DNA from: Candidatus Berkelbacteria bacterium
GTDB lineage: Bacteria; Patescibacteriota; UBA1384; 2-12-FULL-50-11
Length of the DNA: 36,673 nt
Direction of reading: 5' to 3'
NCBI GenBank assembly: GCA_016213365.1
Contig: JACRAP010000018.1
Span: 1 to 36,673 of the forward strand
A model generated the notes under the pieces. The model saw nothing but the letters and a program-made list of their open reading frames with translations. It searched no databases and was not told the origin of the DNA. This document shows, piece by piece, positions 13,056 to 21,799 of the stretch; position 1 is the stretch's first letter; the number at the start of each line of letters is the position of its first letter. A program made the translations under genes and the position numbers.

Positions 13056-13165
13056 CCTGCAACTATCTTACCACATTAATCAAGAGGCGTTTTTGTAAAT
13101 TCTGGCAAGATATGAGATAACTAACCTGATGGGAAAAAAGATAACGGAGTAGTATATTTAATTAA

Positions 13166-14026
13166 ATGAAAGGCATAATTTTAGCGGGCGGAAGCGGAAC
13201 GCGTTTGTACCCAATTACTAAAGGCATTTCAAAGCAGTTAATCCCTATTTACGACAAGCCGATGATTTATTATCCGCTTTCTACCTTAATTCAAAGCGGT
13301 ATCCGTGATATTTTAATAATCACAACGCCGCACGAGGCGTCGATGTTTAAGTCGCTTCTTGGTGATGGTAGTGAGCTCGGTATTAAAATCAGTTACGCCG
13401 TTCAACCAAGCCCCGATGGCCTTGCGCAGGCGTTTATTATCGGTGAGGAGTTTATCGGCAAAGACTCGGTGGCGTTAGTGCTAGGTGATAATATCTTTCA
13501 CGGACACGGTTTTAATGGAGTTTTAAAAAAGTGTATCGACCCAGAAGGCGGCGTTGTTTTTGCTTATCAGGTATCCGACCCAGAGCGTTACGGCGTTGTA
13601 GAATTCGATAAAGATATGAACGCGATCTCGGTTGAGGAGAAACCAGCCAAGCCAAAATCCAATTACGCGGTGGTGGGTTTGTATTACTACGATAACGATG
13701 TGGTGGAAATCGCTAAAAATATCAAGCCAAGCGCTCGCGGCGAGCTTGAAATTACCGCCGTAAACGACGAGTACTTGAAACGAGGTAAGTTAAGGGTTGT
13801 GGTGATGGAGCAAGGTTCGGCGTGGCTAGATACCGGAACGTTTGAAAGTATGAACGACGCCGCCGAGTACGTGCGCGTTATCGAAAAACGAACCGGCCAC
13901 AAGATCGGTTGCATAGAAGAAGCCGCTTGGCTCGAGGGCTTCATAACTGATGAGCAGCTCCGCACCCTCGCCGAGCCACTAAAAAAGAGCGGGTATGGGG
14001 AGTATTTGGTGGGACTAACAAGCTAG
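13166..14026 (+). CDS. rfbA: Glucose-1-phosphate thymidylyltransferase (RmlA)
   Basis: A 286-aa enzyme of normal family length. It makes dTDP-glucose from dTTP and glucose-1-phosphate, the first step toward dTDP-rhamnose and related sugars. Visible motifs are the nucleotide loop [20 protein letters not shown], the [13 protein letters not shown] segment, [12 protein letters not shown] with the metal-binding Asp, [11 protein letters not shown] and WLDTGTF. No rmlB, rmlC or rmlD gene is in the window. TATATT lies 7 nt before ATG and there is no ribosome-binding site. A damaged copy of its last ~34 codons lies at 15608-15712. Confidence 0.95.
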   Translation: MKGIILAGGSGTRLYPITKGISKQLIPIYDKPMIYYPLSTLIQSGIRDILIITTPHEASMFKSLLGDGSELGIKISYAVQPSPDGLAQAFIIGEEFIGKDSVALVLGDNIFHGHGFNGVLKKCIDPEGGVVFAYQVSDPERYGVVEFDKDMNAISVEEKPAKPKSNYAVVGLYYYDNDVVEIAKNIKPSARGELEITAVNDEYLKRGKLRVVVMEQGSAWLDTGTFESMNDAAEYVRVIEKRTGHKIGCIEEAAWLEGFITDEQLRTLAEPLKKSGYGEYLVGLTS

Positions 14027-14028
14027 TA

Positions 14029-15498
14029 CTAATCTGTTAAATTTTGCCACCGAGATTTTAAATTTAAGTTGAATTCTCGAGTTGAGTTAGTGTACCAAGT
14101 GGCATTCGTGCCTTCGATAAAAACTTTTGGTGGAAAATGTTTGTAGCTAAACCAAAGAACAGTAATGGCGCAGATGGATACATAAACTGTTTTGAAGACG
14201 TTGCTTTTATATGATTCGCTCGTTACGAAAAATAGTTTAAACAAGAAATAATACAAGAATGGCACTGCAGGCAGAAGGTATCGGCCCTGATATCCTCCTA
14301 AAATAGCGCCGTATTTCATATAGTGCATTAAATTGAAAGTGAACAATAGAGCTACATAGAATACCGCAACAACAAATATAATTTTTTCAGCGCTATTCTC
14401 TAAAACAGTTCTTCTTTTGATAATAATAGATGCAATAGAGATGAATATAGCTGCGAAAACCGAAGTAAACGCTGATCTGTCTGGGGGTATGGTTTTATGA
14501 CCAAAGAAAAAATATAATCGATCGTACATGATTTTAGGCCATCTTTTAACAAAATACCGATAATCTACTTTGATTTGCTTACCGTTGAGGGAACTTTCGG
14601 TTAGCTGTTTCTTCTGTTCCACCTCTCTTTTAAAAATCGCGTTATTAAGACAGTCTTCTACTCTATGTATGGTGTCGCAGCTTGGGTTGAGTGACTGATA
14701 AATTACGGCGTTTTTTATTATCCTTTCGCCAAACAATGTCACAATAATAGTCATAAGAATCACGATTAGGGATCTCTTAGCCACTTGACTGCTTGTGAGT
14801 TTGTATTTTGTGGGCAATTCCTCTTTTCTTGTTCTAAGCAAGATAGCTAATCCCAATATCACTGCAAATAGTATTGATGGGTAGATTGTTACTTTTATTA
14901 GAATTGATGAAATTCCGAGCGTGACCAATAAAAAATAATAGTTTTGATATCTTTCACCGTTAATTAATTTAACTAGGTAAAATAAGAAACAATAAAAAGT
15001 AAGTATCGACAGGCTGTCATAGTTAATAGAAGCGCCAATCCAAGTAAACATTCCAGTTAGAGTCATGAGCAAAACGACAGAATTTGATAGCATCTCGTTG
15101 CCCTTGCTTATTATTAGGGTAGTCTTGCGAAGTACATTTAAACTAGAGATAGTAAAGAGTACGCTAACTGACATTAGCGCTAATACACTAGCTTCCATCG
15201 ATAATTCTAGCCAGTTAGCTATTCTATACGGGAAGCTAAGTAGGTAATGGTAAAGGTAGCTTGGGATCCTTTCAATATCTCCAAGATAAAAAGAGTCAGA
15301 CCCCTGATCTGATATAATTGGCCCAGAAAAAAAGGGTTGTATAGAATAGTATTCTATGAACTTAAAATGGTAGGTTTCGTCAGCTGGTATGGCATATTTT
15401 ACGGACACCACAAACCAAATTGACTGGATGATGGTTAAGAGGATTACGACATAAAAAAAACTTCTCCCAGAAAGTACATTTATTAATCTTTTAGACAT
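14029..15498 (-). CDS. Multi-pass membrane protein, GT-C-like (DUF2142-type) sugar transferase
   Basis: A 489-aa protein with about 10-12 membrane helices. The first large extracytoplasmic loop carries an acidic pair (KYAIPADETYHFKF), the position of the catalytic DE/DxD motif in GT-C glycosyltransferases. Such enzymes move a sugar from a polyprenyl carrier to an outside acceptor; DUF2142 proteins are a related group. The substrate cannot be read from sequence. TATAAT lies 9 nt before ATG. It converges on rfbA with 2 bp between stops and is A+T-rich, as other parts of this locus are. Confidence 0.65.
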   Translation of the reverse strand: MSKRLINVLSGRSFFYVVILLTIIQSIWFVVSVKYAIPADETYHFKFIEYYSIQPFFSGPIISDQGSDSFYLGDIERIPSYLYHYLLSFPYRIANWLELSMEASVLALMSVSVLFTISSLNVLRKTTLIISKGNEMLSNSVVLLMTLTGMFTWIGASINYDSLSILTFYCFLFYLVKLINGERYQNYYFLLVTLGISSILIKVTIYPSILFAVILGLAILLRTRKEELPTKYKLTSSQVAKRSLIVILMTIIVTLFGERIIKNAVIYQSLNPSCDTIHRVEDCLNNAIFKREVEQKKQLTESSLNGKQIKVDYRYFVKRWPKIMYDRLYFFFGHKTIPPDRSAFTSVFAAIFISIASIIIKRRTVLENSAEKIIFVVAVFYVALLFTFNLMHYMKYGAILGGYQGRYLLPAVPFLYYFLFKLFFVTSESYKSNVFKTVYVSICAITVLWFSYKHFPPKVFIEGTNATWYTNSTREFNLNLKSRWQNLTD

Positions 15499-15607
15499 AC
15501 AGATGTTATTATAATGTAAAATTATTTATTATATAAAGAGAATAAATGAAAGTTTATAGACTAAAGCTTCCATAAAAAAGGTTTTAATAAAATAATTAAT
15601 CGCCTTT

Positions 15608-15712
15608 CGTGAAAGGTTTATAACCGACAAGTAGCTCCGCACCCTGCCCGAACCACTAAAAAAGATTGGGTATGGGGAGTATTTAGCCAAACTAACTACA
15701 AACCCTTACTAA
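15608..15712 (+). pseudogene. Decayed 3' fragment of a second rfbA
   Basis: This stretch translates in frame as a diverged version of the RfbA C-terminus: FITD-K-stop-LRTL, then PEPLKKIGYGEYLAKLT, against [10 protein letters not shown] and [17 protein letters not shown] in the intact gene. One Gln codon has become TAG, and the frame closes with TAA at 15710-15712. Nothing of the other ~250 codons is seen upstream. It overlaps the stop of the FkbM gene by a few bases. Confidence 0.85.
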
Positions 15713-16425
15713 GGCAGTCTGAATATACGGAATCGCTGGAGATATAACTTCACATCATCTAGGAAAGTGTTTTTAGCCCCATTTTTTGTATACAGGTAAG
15801 TAGCAGTTGCGTTAAAAACTTTTACGCACCTATAACCCAATGGAAAGAGAATTTTTTCAATTTCATCTTTTTCCTTTTTCCCCTGCGCTTCCGCAAATAT
15901 GTAAGGATCTTGTTCTGCCAGGATCTTTTTAGCCCCTCTTAGAACTTGTGGCTCAAAACCTTCAACATCTATTTTAATTAACCCAATTTTCTCAGAGCCA
16001 ATTAAGTTATCCAATGTGTCCATTGGTACGCTACCCCGTAAGCTCTTAACTTTTGCGACTCCGCCCTTTTTGTGCGGTTCGTAAGCTACGGAACACTGCC
16101 CCTTCTTTTCGCCTATGGCACAATTTCTAGGAATAATTTTCCCCTCTAGTTTATTCAATCTTATGTTCTCCTCTAGGGCCTTGTATATTTGCGGGACCGG
16201 TTCGAACGAAAAAATTTTTTTTGCATTTGTGAATAATGCAAAGTAAACAGAATGGTTACCAATATTAGCTCCAACATCAGCTACGCATCCTTTAAAATTA
16301 AGGCTGGATATAAACTCCAACATTCTTAATTCGTAGAAGCGCCCTGATTTAATTACAGCAATAACTTTATCGGGTATTGTCTCGGTGAACTCTAGTTTCT
16401 TATTTTTGTATGAAAATTTAGCCAT
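15709..16425 (-). CDS. FkbM-family methyltransferase
   Basis: A 238-aa SAM-dependent methyltransferase. The SAM-binding loop VADVGANIGNHS lies at about 48-59, FSFEPVPQIYKALEENI holds the acidic ribose-binding residue, and IKIDVEGFEPQVL (about 148-160) is the FkbM signature. FkbM enzymes O-methylate sugars or natural products; in a polysaccharide locus a glycan hydroxyl is the likely target. No ribosome-binding site is seen, and TATTTT lies 9 nt before the ATG. Its 3' end abuts the rfbA fragment, so the gene may have arrived in the same rearrangement. Confidence 0.87.
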   Translation of the reverse strand: MAKFSYKNKKLEFTETIPDKVIAVIKSGRFYELRMLEFISSLNFKGCVADVGANIGNHSVYFALFTNAKKIFSFEPVPQIYKALEENIRLNKLEGKIIPRNCAIGEKKGQCSVAYEPHKKGGVAKVKSLRGSVPMDTLDNLIGSEKIGLIKIDVEGFEPQVLRGAKKILAEQDPYIFAEAQGKKEKDEIEKILFPLGYRCVKVFNATATYLYTKNGAKNTFLDDVKLYLQRFRIFRLP

Positions 16426-16497
16426 TGCTTATTGAAAATATCTAATTTTTTAGCATATTTCAACCGTCTATTGAGGGATTGTGGCTTTGACATTTAT

Positions 16498-17433
16498 TTA
16501 ATTGTTATTAATACGACGTTTAAAGATAACTACTTGGGAAACTAAATACAATAAAACCAATACAATAATAGTTGCTCCCCTATCAATTGCAGATAGTTGC
16601 AAAATATCATCAGTTTTTAGAAAGAGCTGTGAGCTAACGAGAATGAATATTGCCTCTCTAACGCCAATTGCCCCGGGGGTAATACTAATCAAGATCGAAA
16701 GCGAGCTAAGTGTTGAATAGATAACAATCGCTGGGATATTTATTGCAAGACCTAAAGATTTAAATTGTAAGTATGTACCGATAATACCCAAAAAGCTAAT
16801 TGTGACACCAAGTAAAATAAAGTTTATTATTAATAACTTTGACTGTTTAATTTTTATCCAACCGTTTTGTATTAATAATATTTTACCGTACAAAACGGAG
16901 AGCACTGAAGCCTTATTATCAATAATTTTTTCTGGTAAGCGTATGAATATTAAAAATAGAGTGAACAGCAATATTCCAGAATAAAATATCGACAATGAAT
17001 TAGTAATACTACCTGATAAATTCAAGCTACTTATAAGGCCTAAAATAGAAATAATCAAAAATGAAATAATATAATATCCATAAAGAGATCCGATAAAATC
17101 TGAATAATTGAATTTATATTTATTTTTTAAATATACAGCACGAATCCCCGCCCCCCCTAAAATTGGTCCGAAGTAGTTCCCGATAGTTGAAAGTAAGGAA
17201 ATATAAAACGATTCTTTATTCCCAATTTTTTTCCCAAACTCTCTTAGTATTAATTTTGTAAAAAGGCCGTTAATGAAAATTTCGACAAATTTTAATGAAC
17301 ATATAACAATAATATATATTACCGGGATGGCTAGTAGTGGTTCTGCTAACGTCTTATTTGCGGATAAGTAAAATAATAAATAGATTAGGAAAAGTACTGA
17401 AAATATTCTCCCAATATTTTGTTTTTTAAACAT
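16498..17433 (-). CDS. Flippase-like membrane protein (LPG synthase TM / UPF0104 type)
   Basis: A 311-aa very hydrophobic protein with about eight helices. It contains the glycine/arginine motif typical of the lysylphosphatidylglycerol-synthase TM region and AglD2 group (GPILGGAGIRAVYLK, and later ITPGAIGVREAIF). Members are implicated in moving or modifying lipid-linked intermediates; no enzymatic residue can be assigned here. It begins one base after the WecB stop, so it is part of the wecB operon. Being next to a DPM1-like enzyme suggests a role in lipid-linked sugar transfer (inference). Confidence 0.72.
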   Translation of the reverse strand: MFKKQNIGRIFSVLFLIYLLFYLSANKTLAEPLLAIPVIYIIVICSLKFVEIFINGLFTKLILREFGKKIGNKESFYISLLSTIGNYFGPILGGAGIRAVYLKNKYKFNYSDFIGSLYGYYIISFLIISILGLISSLNLSGSITNSLSIFYSGILLFTLFLIFIRLPEKIIDNKASVLSVLYGKILLIQNGWIKIKQSKLLIINFILLGVTISFLGIIGTYLQFKSLGLAINIPAIVIYSTLSSLSILISITPGAIGVREAIFILVSSQLFLKTDDILQLSAIDRGATIIVLVLLYLVSQVVIFKRRINNN

Positions 17434-17434
17434 A

Positions 17435-18526
17435 CTAACTTACGCCAAACCCTTTAATCGCTTCAATAATAATTTTAGTTGGGGAGTGTTTTGTTTGGGT
17501 TGGAGGGTGTTGATAGTGCTTATAATTTGCCACGAATTCCGCGATCTTTGCGTGATCTAGTTTTGAAATTAGAGCGGTAGTGCCGATGCCCTCCTTTCTT
17601 TCGGTTTCGTGTCGGAAAATTAGAGTTGGTTTACCCATATGATATAACTCTTCTTGATTGCCACCGCCGTCTGTTATTACAAATTCGGCATTTTTTACAG
17701 CTTTTATGAAAGGCAAATACTCGAGGCGAGGCAGTAGATGGATATTTTTATTTGCAGAAAGTCTTTGGCGTAAGCCAAGTTTACCTAGCTGTAGAAAAGT
17801 AGTTGGATGTTGAACCATAAGTAGTAGAAAATCTTTTGCAACAAACTCTAGCTCATCGACGATATGTTCAAACCGTTCTTTATTAAAGATGTTTTCGTAT
17901 CTGTGCAAACTTACGACCACGTATTTATTACTTGGGATATCGAATTTTGCGCCGTCAGCGTGCTTTAAGCCAAAAGCTACGGTATCGACTTGGGTATTTT
18001 CAAAAGTATTAATTTTAACGCCCTTATAATTCTTTAAATTATTCAAAGCCCAATCGCCCGGGCAGGCGAAATAATCTGCGAGCCGAAATGTTATAAGTCT
18101 ATTAATTTCTTCTGGAAAAGGCTCTCTCCAATTAAAACTTCTTAAGCCGGCCTCAACATGCATTACTTTTGTCCGGGTTAATTTGGCGTAAAGTGCAGTA
18201 ATCCAAGTAGTAAAAGTATCGCCGTGAGTGAGTAGGATGTGTTTTTTGCCGGTATAGCCCCCTAAAATTTTTTTACTTTTTGGCAAGGCCATAAACATCT
18301 TAAATAGCCATTTCCACATCTTCCCCATCGACTTTGCTTCCGTTTGCCAGGTTACAACCGTGTAATCAGGGTCCGGCAAGCCAAAAATCTTTAGCGTTTC
18401 GCTAATGGTTTCTTTATGTTGAGCGGTATATATCCATCTCCAATCAAGTTTTTGCCGCTGGCACTCAAGCATTATCGGAGCCATTTTAAAGAGTTGTGCC
18501 CTAGTGCCGATTGCAAAGTGGATCAT
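17435..18526 (-). CDS. wecB: UDP-N-acetylglucosamine 2-epimerase
   Basis: A 363-aa cytoplasmic enzyme of family-typical length that interconverts UDP-GlcNAc and UDP-ManNAc. Family motifs are THGDTFTTW (about 97-105), HVEAGLRSFNWREPFPEE (about 125-142) with catalytic acidic and His residues, and ITDGGGNQEE (about 284-293) followed by RHETERKEG. The usual 'SDSGG' is 'TDGGG' here. The start lies 2 bp after the stop of the DPM1-like gene, in the same operon. With the wecC-like gene transcribed divergently, this gives the UDP-ManNAcA pathway. Confidence 0.92.
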   Translation of the reverse strand: MIHFAIGTRAQLFKMAPIMLECQRQKLDWRWIYTAQHKETISETLKIFGLPDPDYTVVTWQTEAKSMGKMWKWLFKMFMALPKSKKILGGYTGKKHILLTHGDTFTTWITALYAKLTRTKVMHVEAGLRSFNWREPFPEEINRLITFRLADYFACPGDWALNNLKNYKGVKINTFENTQVDTVAFGLKHADGAKFDIPSNKYVVVSLHRYENIFNKERFEHIVDELEFVAKDFLLLMVQHPTTFLQLGKLGLRQRLSANKNIHLLPRLEYLPFIKAVKNAEFVITDGGGNQEELYHMGKPTLIFRHETERKEGIGTTALISKLDHAKIAEFVANYKHYQHPPTQTKHSPTKIIIEAIKGFGVS

Positions 18527-18528
18527 TA

Positions 18529-19494
18529 TTAATCTGAATTAATGTCTGATTTCTTTATTAGTTCTATTATCTTTTCTTGATTATTTAACATCCTACTTAG
18601 CATATCTGCAACTAACCCTAAAAACCAGATTAATAAACCGATACTTAATAGATACACCCCAACGAAACCAAGAAATTTATAGGGACTAAAGCTGCCTGTA
18701 TTTAGCCAATGGATTAATACAAACATTGACGAGGCGAAGCCAAGTATAAACGGCAACAGCCCAAGTAGTCCAAAGAACCGTAGCGGCGCAAAGTCGCGGT
18801 AAGAGCGAATAATATTTAAAGCACTGCTCCAAATAAATTTAGGGATACTGGAGACAACGCGGGATTTTCTGTCCTTAAAGTATTTAACATAGGTAGGGAT
18901 TGTTTTAATGCGTACTTTTTTTAACGCAAGAACTTGAAACGATTCTTGGGTGTAAGTGAAATCACCGTTGATATTTAGTTTTACGATCGCCTCGCGGTTA
19001 TAGGCGCGAAAACCACATGTAACATCGTTAAACTTTTGACCAGTTAAGCTACTAACAATAAATGCGCCGATCATATTACCGTAGTATTTTACGCTCGGCA
19101 TATTGTTTGGCTTTCTTTTTTTACCGTCAATGCCCGTAAATCTATCGGCGGCAACAAAATCAGCTTCGTTCTTAACTATTGGTGCAACAAAATTCGGGAT
19201 ATCTTCTGGGTTAAACTGTAAGTCGCCGTCGATATTTACCATAATGTCGGCCTTCTCTTTGATCGCGATTTCTAGTGCTTGACGAAAACGACTAGCGAGT
19301 CGTTTCTGTACGCCGTCGTAAAATACAGTTGCGCCGGCTTTCTTTGCGATTTCTACTGTTTTATCGGTACTACCGTCGTCGATAATTACTACTTTTAGCT
19401 CTTTTATCCCATCAATTTTTTTGGGGATACGCTTAATTAGCTCGGCGATTGTCGTTTCTTCGTTTTTACAAATCGAAAATATCAGTAATTTCAT
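18529..19494 (-). CDS. DPM1/GtrB-like family 2 glycosyltransferase with two membrane helices
   Basis: A 321-aa protein. The GT-A catalytic domain has VVIIDDGSTDKTVEIA (about 34-49), the metal site NIDGDLQF and a QESFQVLALKK segment. Two C-terminal membrane helices (about 240-262 and 270-298) match polyprenyl-phosphate glycosyltransferases such as GtrB, which charge undecaprenyl phosphate with a sugar for transfer by GT-C enzymes outside. It leads the operon with wecB and the flippase-like gene. No ribosome-binding site is present; TAAAAT lies 6 nt before ATG, back to back with the wecC promoter. Confidence 0.85.
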   Translation of the reverse strand: MKLLIFSICKNEETTIAELIKRIPKKIDGIKELKVVIIDDGSTDKTVEIAKKAGATVFYDGVQKRLASRFRQALEIAIKEKADIMVNIDGDLQFNPEDIPNFVAPIVKNEADFVAADRFTGIDGKKRKPNNMPSVKYYGNMIGAFIVSSLTGQKFNDVTCGFRAYNREAIVKLNINGDFTYTQESFQVLALKKVRIKTIPTYVKYFKDRKSRVVSSIPKFIWSSALNIIRSYRDFAPLRFFGLLGLLPFILGFASSMFVLIHWLNTGSFSPYKFLGFVGVYLLSIGLLIWFLGLVADMLSRMLNNQEKIIELIKKSDINSD

Positions 19495-19533
19495 GCTTTT
19501 ATTTTACCTGTTATTATGCTTATAATCTATATT
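19495..19533. promoter_or_regulatory. Back-to-back leaderless promoters between GT2 and wecC
   Basis: Only 39 bp separate the two divergent start codons. On the minus strand TAAAAT (19506-19501) is 6 nt from the 19494 start. On the plus strand TATAAT (19521-19526) is 7 nt from the 19534 start. There is no room for a conventional 5' leader on either side. Confidence 0.62.
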
Positions 19534-20820
19534 ATGGATAAAATAAATAAAATTGCAGTTATTGGGTTAGGATATGTTGGTTTACCGTTAGCACTACTGG
19601 CGGAAGAAAAAAAATTTGACGTAATTGGCATCGATGCAAGTGAGGGTAGGATTGATCAATTAAAGAAACGGATTTCTCCTATTGATGATAAAGATGCGAG
19701 CGTTAGACTTAAAAAAACGAAAATTAAATTCAGTACTGATTTTACGCTCGTAAGGGATGTTGATATTGCGATTATTTGCGTGCCAACTCCTGTTCACGAG
19801 GATAAGAAGCCGGATTTATCTATCGTTGAAAGCGCTACTATTTCTACTGCAAAACATTTACGAGAAAACGCCTTGTTAATTATCGAGTCAACCATAAACC
19901 CCGGCGTTTGTGACGAGCTGTTGATCCCAATAATTGAAGAGCAAACAAAACTAAAAGTTGGCAAAAATTTACACTTCGCGCATTGCCCGGAGCGTATTAA
20001 CCCAGGCGATCAGAAATGGCACGTCGGTAATATTAACCGAGTTGTCGGTGCAAACTCCGAAGAGGCATTGGATCTTGCGTACGCATTTTACTCGCAGTTA
20101 ATTGACGGCGAAATTAAAAAAATGGCCTCACTAAAAGAAGCTGAAGCAGTAAAAATTGTCGAAAATTCTTTTCGTGATATTAATATCGCTTTTGTAAACG
20201 AATTAGCAATGAGTTTTAGTAAATTGGGCATTAATGTTGTAAACGTAATTAACGGCGCCGCAACAAAGCCGTTTGCGTTTATGCCGCATTTTCCGGGGAT
20301 CGGCGTGGGCGGCCATTGTATCCCAGTTGATCCGTATTATTTAATTGAATACGCGCATAACAACGGATTTGAGCATAGGTTTATGTCGCTTGCGCGCGAG
20401 ATAAACGAAAATATGCCGGCGTATTGTATCGAACTGGTTGAAACGGAGCTGGAAAAGCAGAAGTTAGGCGACTTGAAGGGTAAGAAAGTGACCGTTTTAG
20501 GGTTGTCGTATAAACCAAACGTTGGTGATATGCGCGAAAGCCCAGCCACCAAGACAATTAAAATCCTTAAAGAGAAAGGCGCCGAAGTAACAACTTTTGA
20601 TCCTTATTTTGTCGATAAATCGACCGCCAAGAGCTTGGACGAGGCGTTAAGGAGTGCGGAGGTAGTTGTACTTGCCACCGCGCATAAAGAATTTATTGAC
20701 GCAGGCGAAAATATTATTAACTCTGGGGCCAAAATTGTTATGGATGGGCGCAATGCGCTATACTCGCAAGCTAAAAATATCAATAATAAGGTTTATCTGG
20801 GGGTAGGAGTTACTTCCTAA
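19534..20820 (+). CDS. wecC: UDP-N-acetyl-D-mannosamine dehydrogenase-like (UDP-sugar dehydrogenase)
   Basis: A 428-aa NAD-dependent dehydrogenase that oxidises a nucleotide sugar to the uronic acid. It has an N-terminal Rossmann fold (IAVIGLGYVGLPLA, about 7-20), a middle domain with HCPERINPGD and KIVENSFRDINIAFVNE, catalytic GVGGHCIPVDPYY (Cys262), and a C-terminal NAD-like domain with VLGLSYKPNVGDMRESP. WecB next door makes its presumed substrate, UDP-ManNAc; UDP-GlcNAc or UDP-GalNAc dehydrogenases look similar. The ATG at 19534 is preferred to an in-frame ATG at 19516 because the Rossmann fold starts there and TATAAT is 7 nt upstream. It overlaps the convergent methyltransferase gene by 11 bp. 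Confidence 0.88.
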   Translation: MDKINKIAVIGLGYVGLPLALLAEEKKFDVIGIDASEGRIDQLKKRISPIDDKDASVRLKKTKIKFSTDFTLVRDVDIAIICVPTPVHEDKKPDLSIVESATISTAKHLRENALLIIESTINPGVCDELLIPIIEEQTKLKVGKNLHFAHCPERINPGDQKWHVGNINRVVGANSEEALDLAYAFYSQLIDGEIKKMASLKEAEAVKIVENSFRDINIAFVNELAMSFSKLGINVVNVINGAATKPFAFMPHFPGIGVGGHCIPVDPYYLIEYAHNNGFEHRFMSLAREINENMPAYCIELVETELEKQKLGDLKGKKVTVLGLSYKPNVGDMRESPATKTIKILKEKGAEVTTFDPYFVDKSTAKSLDEALRSAEVVVLATAHKEFIDAGENIINSGAKIVMDGRNALYSQAKNINNKVYLGVGVTS

Positions 20821-21799
20821 ATCTATTAAGAATACCCCTTATCTTAGCCAAAATTTTATAAAGCTTCGAGGACTCTATGCCGTGTAATTTTTTATTTAAC
20901 CGATCGATTTCTTCGAGGGATTTGTGTATTTCTTTCTCTAATTCCCATTGATCAATTAATCTTTCCCTTAATTTTACTGTCTGCTTATTAATTTGGTCGA
21001 ACGCCTCTTTCATAAATATGCTCATTAGCATCCCAAGTTCTATTATGTTTTGGGAAGATATGCTCTGGAGAGAGGGTTTATTGAGCAATAATCTTCCCCT
21101 GTTTTTATTGGCCACATATAGTTTTCTATAGCCGTTTTTGTGATAGTCATACTGTTGAACATGGCTGTTATAATAGGCGCTTAGCTCATTAAATTTTTTT
21201 AGTATTTCAGGGGCGCCAACTCCAGCAACTAATATATCTATTGCTAATAATTGCCTCCAAAGTCTCACATCTTGATTGCCATAACATGACCAGGTTAAGC
21301 GATGAGTTTCTAGTATTTTTTCAACAAACTTTTCTTGTGGTAGCGAGAAAGAAAGATGTTCGATTAGCCATGGGTGTTCCTGCCCAGACAGTGATCGATA
21401 TAATTTGTTTGTTTCTTTCTCGATTTGAACTACTTCTTTATTGTATGAAGGGAAGGCAATTATTAGGCCAATTTTTGCAACTCGAATTTGTTCTTCAATA
21501 AATATCTTTCTGTCCGGTGCTGGAATATGTTCGAGTACGTCTGTTGAAACAATAATGTCAAACTCGTTGTCTTTAAATGGAAGACTTCTTCCGTCGCCTT
21601 TAATGTAATTTGGCTCGTCGCTATCGATAACATCGAGAATAGTAATGTCGTATGATGGCATAAATTTCTTTAAGAAGTTACCCCTACCACCAACTTCAAG
21701 TATTTTAATTTTTTTATTTTTCGACAGCGCCAAGATACAGTCTTGGATAGACTTATATCTAGTGTAAACACTGAACGAAAGTTCTTTTAATTCGCTCAT
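20810..21799 (-). CDS. SAM methyltransferase with C-terminal coiled coil
   Basis: A 329-aa protein. The class I methyltransferase core has KILEVGGRGNFLKKF, ILDVIDSDEPNYIKGDGRSL and FDIIVSTDVLEHI. A middle helical region follows, then a C-terminal coiled coil (about 255-310, with heptad-like LREREL/LEKEIHKSLEEIDRLNKKL stretches) and a basic end (KIRGILNRFRK). This is the plan of WbdD-type chain terminators, which cap a growing O-polysaccharide and set its length through the coiled coil; WbdD also has a kinase domain, absent here. It overlaps the tandem GT2 gene by 4 bp and is the last gene of the wzm-wzt operon. Confidence 0.75.
   Translation of the reverse strand: MSELKELSFSVYTRYKSIQDCILALSKNKKIKILEVGGRGNFLKKFMPSYDITILDVIDSDEPNYIKGDGRSLPFKDNEFDIIVSTDVLEHIPAPDRKIFIEEQIRVAKIGLIIAFPSYNKEVVQIEKETNKLYRSLSGQEHPWLIEHLSFSLPQEKFVEKILETHRLTWSCYGNQDVRLWRQLLAIDILVAGVGAPEILKKFNELSAYYNSHVQQYDYHKNGYRKLYVANKNRGRLLLNKPSLQSISSQNIIELGMLMSIFMKEAFDQINKQTVKLRERLIDQWELEKEIHKSLEEIDRLNKKLHGIESSKLYKILAKIRGILNRFRK

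Noticed and set aside
14029-15498. O-antigen polymerase (Wzy)
   Set aside because: The first outside loop has an acidic PADETYHF motif typical of GT-C enzymes, and the locus exports through Wzm/Wzt, which does not need Wzy.
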